Origin: CAZEBW01 sp964510205
GTDB lineage: Bacteria; Chloroflexota; Anaerolineae; VGOG01
DNA length: 34,356 nt
Reading direction: 5' to 3'
NCBI GenBank assembly: GCA_964510205.1
Contig: CAZEBW010000037.1
Span: 1 to 34,356, forward strand
Shown: one piece after another, positions 30,728 through 34,356 of the stretch
Position numbering within the stretch: position 1 is the first letter of the stretch
Layout: every line of letters begins with the position of its first letter
The notes under the pieces: model-generated
What the model was told of the DNA's origin: nothing
What the model saw: the letters and a program-made list of their open reading frames with translations, nothing else
The model's database searches: none
Position numbers and translations under genes: made by a program

Positions 30728-31051
30728 ATGGGCCCGAGCGACTCACCGGAAAGCGAGTCGGTCCTAGCACCAAACGGCATCCCCCTCAGCCTGCGGCCCT
30801 GCTTCCAGGAGTACGTTCTGGAAAAGCTGGACCCGGAACGCGATGCCTTCACCATCATCGAGCGCACGCTGGCTCTGGGATGCCAGCCCGAGATAGAATG
30901 GTTGTTTGCCCGCTACGGACGGGACCGGGTGCGCGAATGGGTGAGCTGGGCTGGTGTGGGGAGATTGTCGCGCCGCCGCTTCCGTCTGTGGGTGAACTAC
31001 CTCGACATCCGTGACTATCGTCAGCGGAGGCGCGGCGCATGGCCCCACTGA
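30728..31051 (+). CDS. Small partner of an AbiEii-like toxin (putative antitoxin)
   Basis: A 107-aa charged protein. It shows LSLRPCFQEYVLEKLDPERD, then IERTLALG, WLFARYGRDRVREWVSW and a basic end (LSRRRFRLWVNYLDI). I recall similar short proteins (DUF6922-like) paired with nucleotidyltransferase toxins. It overlaps the next gene by 13 bases. AAGGAG lies about 10 bases before ATG. Not a classic winged-helix AbiEi. Confidence 0.68.
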   Translation: MGPSDSPESESVLAPNGIPLSLRPCFQEYVLEKLDPERDAFTIIERTLALGCQPEIEWLFARYGRDRVREWVSWAGVGRLSRRRFRLWVNYLDIRDYRQRRRGAWPH

Positions 31052-31731
31052 GCGATCCGCATTGGGAGGTTGTGCCGCCTCTACTGCGAGAACTGCTGAT
31101 CGAGATCGGGCAGCAGCCCTTCTCCCGTCGCTTCTACCTGGCCGGCGGCACGGCCCTGGCCTTGCGCCTGGGCCATCGCGTCTCGGTAGACCTGGACTTT
31201 TTCTCCCAGACCGATGAGTTGCTCGACGACAGCCGCGCCGAGATCGTGGCTGCCCTGCGTGAACAGCGCGTTGTGGATGTGCTGGAGGACGTGGTCGGCA
31301 ACCTGCTGCTGGAGATTGAGGGCCATCACGTGGGTTTTTTCGGCTATGGCTACGCTTTGCTGGAGCCGCCGGACGCGGTAGCGGGAGTGCGTGTGGCCAG
31401 CCTCGCCGACGTGGGTCTGATGAAGCTGGATGCTATCGCTGATCGCGGGGCGCGCAAGGACTTCTACGATGCTTATTTCATCTCCCAGCAGATTTCCCTG
31501 GACCGCCTTCTGGATCAGAGCCCCATCAAGTATCCCTACGTGCGCGGTTTCGGGATGATGGTGCTGGAGGGAATGGTGGACTTCGACCGCGCCGACCAAG
31601 ATGCGCCAGTGGAAACTATCCCGCCAGTGGCCTGGGAGACCATCAAAGAGTTCTTCATGCAGGAGTTGCGCCGCATCGGGCGAATGTGGTTCGAGCCGGA
31701 GAGCTGTCAACGGATTAGGGGAACGGATTAA
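31039..31731 (+). CDS. Nucleotidyltransferase AbiEii/AbiGii-family toxin
   Basis: A 230-aa protein with the nucleotidyltransferase signature FYLAGGTALALRLGHR followed by SVDLDFFSQTDEL, where the DLD carboxylates bind metal, and a later DVGLMKLDAIADRGARKDFYD segment typical of the AbiEii/AbiGii family. Such toxins transfer nucleotides to tRNA or other targets and function in phage defence by abortive infection. Its last residues (CQRIRGTD) and stop codon lie within an ACGGATT-type repeat tract, so the C-terminus is probably altered. Confidence 0.86.
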   Translation: MAPLSDPHWEVVPPLLRELLIEIGQQPFSRRFYLAGGTALALRLGHRVSVDLDFFSQTDELLDDSRAEIVAALREQRVVDVLEDVVGNLLLEIEGHHVGFFGYGYALLEPPDAVAGVRVASLADVGLMKLDAIADRGARKDFYDAYFISQQISLDRLLDQSPIKYPYVRGFGMMVLEGMVDFDRADQDAPVETIPPVAWETIKEFFMQELRRIGRMWFEPESCQRIRGTD

Positions 31732-31760
31732 ACGGATTTGGACGGATGGAACGGAAGCAA
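31711..31760. repeat. ACGGATT-type degenerate repeat at the AbiEii gene end
   Basis: Units AACGGATTAGGGG, AACGGATTAAACGGATTTGGACGG occupy the end of the toxin gene and the short gap before the ATPase gene. Confidence 0.6.
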
Positions 31761-31779
31761 TAGCAGAGGAATACGAGAT

Positions 31780-32871
31780 ATGCCTGACTACATGATCGAA
31801 CTGCAAAACGTCACCAAGCGCTACGGCTCCATCGTGGCCAATGACCAAATCAACTTGGGCATCTTGCGGGGGGAACTGATGACGCTGTTGGGGCCGTCGG
31901 GCTGCGGCAAGACCACGGCGCTGCGCTGCATCACGGGCCACCTCTCGCCCGACGAGGGGCGGGTCTTCATTGATGGGGAGGACGTGACCAACGTGCCCAC
32001 CCACAAGCGGGAGTTGGGCATGGTCTTCCAGAACTTCGCCCTTTTCCCCCACATGACCGTTTTCGATAACGTGGATTTTCCGCTCATGATCCGAGGTCTG
32101 CCCAAGGACGAACGGCGAGAGATGGTCGTGGAAGCCCTGCGGCTTATCCGCATGGAGGAGTATGGGAAGCACTACCCTCGCCAGCTCTCCGGCGGGCAGC
32201 AGCAGCGGGTGGGGCTGGCCCGCGCGTTGGTCTACCGCCCCAAGGTGCTGCTGCTCGACGAGCCCCTGTCCAACCTGGACGCCAAGCTGAGGGAGCAGAT
32301 GCGCTTCGACATCAAGGACTTGCAGCGGCGGCTGGGCATCACCGCTGTCTACGTGACCCACGATCAGGCGGAGGCGCTGGCCCTCTCCGACCGAGTGGCG
32401 GTTATGAACGCGGGGCGGATAGAACAGGTAGGCACGCCGGATGAGATCTACGATCAGCCCGGCTCGCAGTTCGTGGCCGATTTCATCGGCCTGTCGGATT
32501 TCATCGAGGGCACTCTCCTCTCCGTGGGAGCCGAAAAGGCGGTGGTGGCGGTTGACGATTTGCGCTTTGTCTTGCCCGCCTCGCCGAAGATGCAGCCTCG
32601 TGAGAAGCTGCTGTTCTTCATCCGCCCCAACGACATCGAGCTTTTCCCGCCCGACCACCCTGGCGGCGAGAACACCTTCGACGGGGTGGTGAGCAAGATG
32701 ACTTATTTGGGCGACAAAGTAGACTATCGCATCGCCGTTGGCAGTTTGGAGCTGCGGGTGCAGACCGATGGCAAGGTGCGCTTTGCAGAAGGCGAGCGTG
32801 TGCGTATGCAGTTGCCTGTGGATCGGTGCAGGGCGATAGTGAGAGATTGGAAATTAGAAATTAGGTATTGA
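31780..32871 (+). CDS. ABC transporter ATP-binding protein (PotA-like)
   Basis: A 363-aa ATPase. Walker A GPSGCGKTT, Q-loop VFQNFALFPHMTV, signature LSGGQQQRVGLARAL, Walker B VLLLDEPLSNLDAK and H-loop VYVTHDQAEAL are all intact; a TOBE-type regulatory domain follows from about residue 240 (FIRPNDIELFPPD). It would power the permeases at 28314-29995. The start is ATG 31780, 9 bases after an AGAGGA. Its C-terminus (DWKLEIRY) is encoded by a GGAAATTAGAAATTAGG tract, so native residues may have been lost there. Confidence 0.92.
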   Translation: MPDYMIELQNVTKRYGSIVANDQINLGILRGELMTLLGPSGCGKTTALRCITGHLSPDEGRVFIDGEDVTNVPTHKRELGMVFQNFALFPHMTVFDNVDFPLMIRGLPKDERREMVVEALRLIRMEEYGKHYPRQLSGGQQQRVGLARALVYRPKVLLLDEPLSNLDAKLREQMRFDIKDLQRRLGITAVYVTHDQAEALALSDRVAVMNAGRIEQVGTPDEIYDQPGSQFVADFIGLSDFIEGTLLSVGAEKAVVAVDDLRFVLPASPKMQPREKLLFFIRPNDIELFPPDHPGGENTFDGVVSKMTYLGDKVDYRIAVGSLELRVQTDGKVRFAEGERVRMQLPVDRCRAIVRDWKLEIRY

Positions 32872-32894
32872 GGAGACGGTAAAAGGTTTCTGTG

Positions 32895-33635
32895 ATGAGC
32901 AGGTTGCGCCTGGTGGTGATTGACGTGGACGGCTGCCTCACCCCTGGCGAGGGGCGGCCCTGGAATTTCGAGGCCCTGAAGTACATCGCCCAATTGAACC
33001 GCAGGGCTCGGAAAGATGCTGCCCAATTGGCGGTCACCCTCTGTACCGGCCGGCAGGAGCCCTACGTTGAAGTGTTGATGCAAGCCATTGATGCCCACCT
33101 GCCGGGCATCTACGAAAATGGCGGCGGGCTCTACTTCCCCCGTGAGTACCGCTTCGTTGAAAATCCCCTCATCACTGCCGCGATGCGCGAAGCCTTAGGT
33201 GACATAAAGACAACCCTGCGACGTGAAATCGTCAAAACCGGCCTGGGATACTTCCAGCCAGGCAAAGAGGTATCCCTGACCCTCTATCCCCTGGATCAGG
33301 TCAGCGTTCATGAACTCTATCTTGCTACCGTCCGAGCGCTGGACGCCTTTGACGCTGAGTACATTGTCCAAGCCTCGGTGTCCTGCGTAGATGTTACTCC
33401 CAAAGGAGTGGACAAGGGGGGCGGGGTGCGCTGGCTCTCTCGAGAGACGGGCATTCCTCTCGACCAGATGGGGGGCGTTGGCGATTCGGCCAGCGATCTG
33501 ACGTTTCTGCGCATCGTGGGCCGTTCCGCTGCCCCGGCCAATGCTGCGGATGAGGTCAAGGCGGCAGTGGACTACGTCTCGCCCTACGAAGATGGCGATG
33601 GGGTGGTGGATATCCTGCGCCGGTGGGTGGGGTGA
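32895..33635 (+). CDS. HAD-superfamily phosphatase (phosphoglycolate/sugar phosphatase-like, subfamily IIB)
   Basis: A 246-aa haloacid dehalogenase-fold phosphatase. Motif I is VVIDVDGCLT (nucleophile Asp and acid Asp), motif II TLCTGRQ, a Lys in VDKGGGVRWL, and motif III GVGDSASDLTFL. The cap of type IIB makes it similar to phosphoglycolate phosphatase and sugar-phosphatases of the SPP/Cof kind. The ATG at 32895 is preferred to the adjacent GTG. It follows the ATPase by 23 bases, so it is likely part of the transporter operon and acts on a phosphorylated product of its substrate, which is inference. Confidence 0.86.
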   Translation: MSRLRLVVIDVDGCLTPGEGRPWNFEALKYIAQLNRRARKDAAQLAVTLCTGRQEPYVEVLMQAIDAHLPGIYENGGGLYFPREYRFVENPLITAAMREALGDIKTTLRREIVKTGLGYFQPGKEVSLTLYPLDQVSVHELYLATVRALDAFDAEYIVQASVSCVDVTPKGVDKGGGVRWLSRETGIPLDQMGGVGDSASDLTFLRIVGRSAAPANAADEVKAAVDYVSPYEDGDGVVDILRRWVG

Positions 33636-33637
33636 CT

Positions 33638-33666
33638 TTGACAAACTAAGAGCACGGTGATACAAT
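33638..33666 (+). promoter_or_regulatory. Promoter of the LysM binding-protein gene
   Basis: TTGACA (33638-33643), 17 bases, TACAAT (33661-33666). It begins directly after the phosphatase stop codon and heads the second copy of the homologous leader. Confidence 0.85.
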
Positions 33667-33671
33667 AGTCA

Positions 33672-33712
33672 ATGAGGTAACAAGGCAGCAAGGCAATGAG
33701 CTGACGAGTGGC
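33672..33712. repeat. AAGGCAATGAG-type degenerate repeat in the second leader
   Basis: Three or four units of AAGGCAGCAAGGCAATGAG type, shorter than the matching tract at 26751-26801. Confidence 0.5.
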
Positions 33713-33730
33713 TCTCTAACTCACTGCTCA

Positions 33731-33770
33731 TTCCCAACGGAGGTTCGTGTTCGAGAGGAGGTGGTGGCAA
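33731..33770 (+). promoter_or_regulatory. Conserved leader core, copy 2
   Basis: TTCCCAACGGAGG...TCGAGAGGAGGTGGTGGC, 34 of 40 bases identical to 26831-26870 and the same distance from the start codon. The shared GTTCAAC-x(2)-T-x-AACAA block further down (near 26915 and 33806) also matches. Confidence 0.55.
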
Positions 33771-33848
33771 GAATAAATAGATGCTCGTCTTCTGAACGAC
33801 GGTGTTCAACTGTTAACAATAAGGAAGTCAAAGTTAAAGGAGGGACAA

Positions 33849-34356
33849 ATGTCCAACAAAAGAACACGATTCATAAGTTTGGTCTTAGTACTTGCCTTGA
33901 TGACGACTGGATTGGGCGTGGCCAGCGCTGCCCCGCCAGCCCAGAAAGGGACCACCTACACCGTGAAGCTGGGTGACAACCTCTGGACGCTGGCCGAGAA
34001 ATATCTGGGCAACGGCGCGGCCTATCCAGCCATTGCGGGAGCCACCAACGACAAGGCCGCCGAGGACGCGACCTTCGCCAACGTCGCTAATCCCAGCCTG
34101 ATCCACCCCGGTTGGAAGCTGCTGATCCCCACCCCGGAGGCGGCTGCGAAGTACCTGACCTTCGAGCTGGCGGCCGTGCCAGCGCCTGAGAAGGCGCTCA
34201 ACTTCTATTTGGTGCAGCATGCCCTGTGCGCCTGGGATTCCTTCTGGTGCACGGTGCAGCAGGGTATCGCCGATGCGGCCGAAGACATGGGCGTGGACGT
34301 CACGGTGCTGGGGCCGGACGAGTTCAATCTGGAGAAGACGGCCTCGCTCATTGACC
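33849..34356 (+). CDS. LysM domain-periplasmic binding protein fusion (partial, cut by window end)
   Basis: At least 169 residues. A signal peptide (about 1-28, ending ASAAP) precedes a LysM domain (about 36-98, YTVKLGDNLWTLAEKYLG to HPGWKLLIPTP), which binds peptidoglycan. Then begins a type-1 periplasmic binding protein of the ribose/sugar family: ALNFYLVQHALCAWDSFWCTV, QQGIADAAEDMGVDVTVLGP. A binding protein held to the cell wall by LysM instead of a lipid anchor is unusual; it suits a thick-walled or monoderm envelope. AAAGGAGGG lies 6 bases before ATG. The frame is open to the end of the window. A sugar or cyclitol ligand is likely. Confidence 0.82.
   Translation, partial: MSNKRTRFISLVLVLALMTTGLGVASAAPPAQKGTTYTVKLGDNLWTLAEKYLGNGAAYPAIAGATNDKAAEDATFANVANPSLIHPGWKLLIPTPEAAAKYLTFELAAVPAPEKALNFYLVQHALCAWDSFWCTVQQGIADAAEDMGVDVTVLGPDEFNLEKTASLID

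Noticed and set aside
31081..32658. A 525-codon minus-strand open frame
   Set aside because: It lies opposite the AbiEii and ABC ATPase genes, which have complete family motifs; the protein is His/Gln/Val-rich in the way antisense of GC-rich genes usually is.
33762..33976. Leader peptide starting GTG after the AGGAGG of the second leader
   Set aside because: The spacing from AGGAGG to GTG is too short, and the equivalent frame in the first leader encodes a different 12-residue peptide, so it is not conserved.

Overview
The window looks like part of a chromosome from a Chloroflexota bacterium, most likely an Anaerolineae-type anaerobe. The basis is the GC-rich sequence, the solute-binding lipoprotein with a Val/Glu/Lys-rich linker after its lipobox, LysM-tipped binding protein, several toxin-antitoxin pairs, and many dispersed degenerate repeats. 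This assignment is inference; no rRNA or marker tree is available. There are no rRNA or tRNA genes, CRISPR arrays, phage genes or transposases.

Layout. 1-1606 (+): the tail of an unknown gene and a DUF401 membrane transporter, closed by a bidirectional terminator. 1655-13170 (-): an AMMECR1-domain protein, an acyl-CoA dehydrogenase, then a long rod-shape/cell-envelope run in transcription order mreB, mreC, an 89-aa protein, a retropepsin-like protease, mreD, mrdA (PBP2), a membrane-anchored C39-type peptidase and a giant DUF2723 glycosyltransferase-like protein. mreB is fired from a promoter whose -35 box overlaps that of the divergent + strand promoter. 13568-15315 (+): an EF-Tu domain-2-like small protein and tilS.

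15356-23016 (+) is the most interesting part. A promoter, a convincing molybdenum/tungsten-cofactor (MOCO) riboswitch aptamer and an intrinsic terminator precede a small tandem-repeat Cys protein. Then comes a complete ECF transporter: a YkoE-like S component fused to an extracytoplasmic domain, a fused double ATPase, and EcfT. It is followed by a diheme-type anchored protein, an alkaline-phosphatase-superfamily lipoprotein and another lipoprotein. Sulfite-oxidase-like (molybdopterin-binding-fold) modules without an obvious Mo-ligand cysteine recur in this set. Together the genes suggest uptake or salvage of a molybdopterin-type cofactor or precursor, a role I do not know to be described for an ECF system.

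23098-24642: two convergent toxin-antitoxin modules around a shared terminator. 24674-26706: two TIM-barrel sugar isomerases, the second a clear IolI. 26719-33635: an ABC importer operon (binding protein, two permeases, ATPase) and a HAD phosphatase, interrupted by MazEF-like and AbiE-like toxin-antitoxin modules. 33638-end: a second leader homologous to the one at 26719-26950, in front of a LysM-periplasmic binding protein fusion cut by the window end.

A theme across the window is repeat invasion. Hairpin-rich elements lie in frame inside the DUF2723 gene, GTCATTGCGAGG-type MITEs occupy intergenic spacers, and degenerate tracts of short units form gene ends, linkers and leaders.
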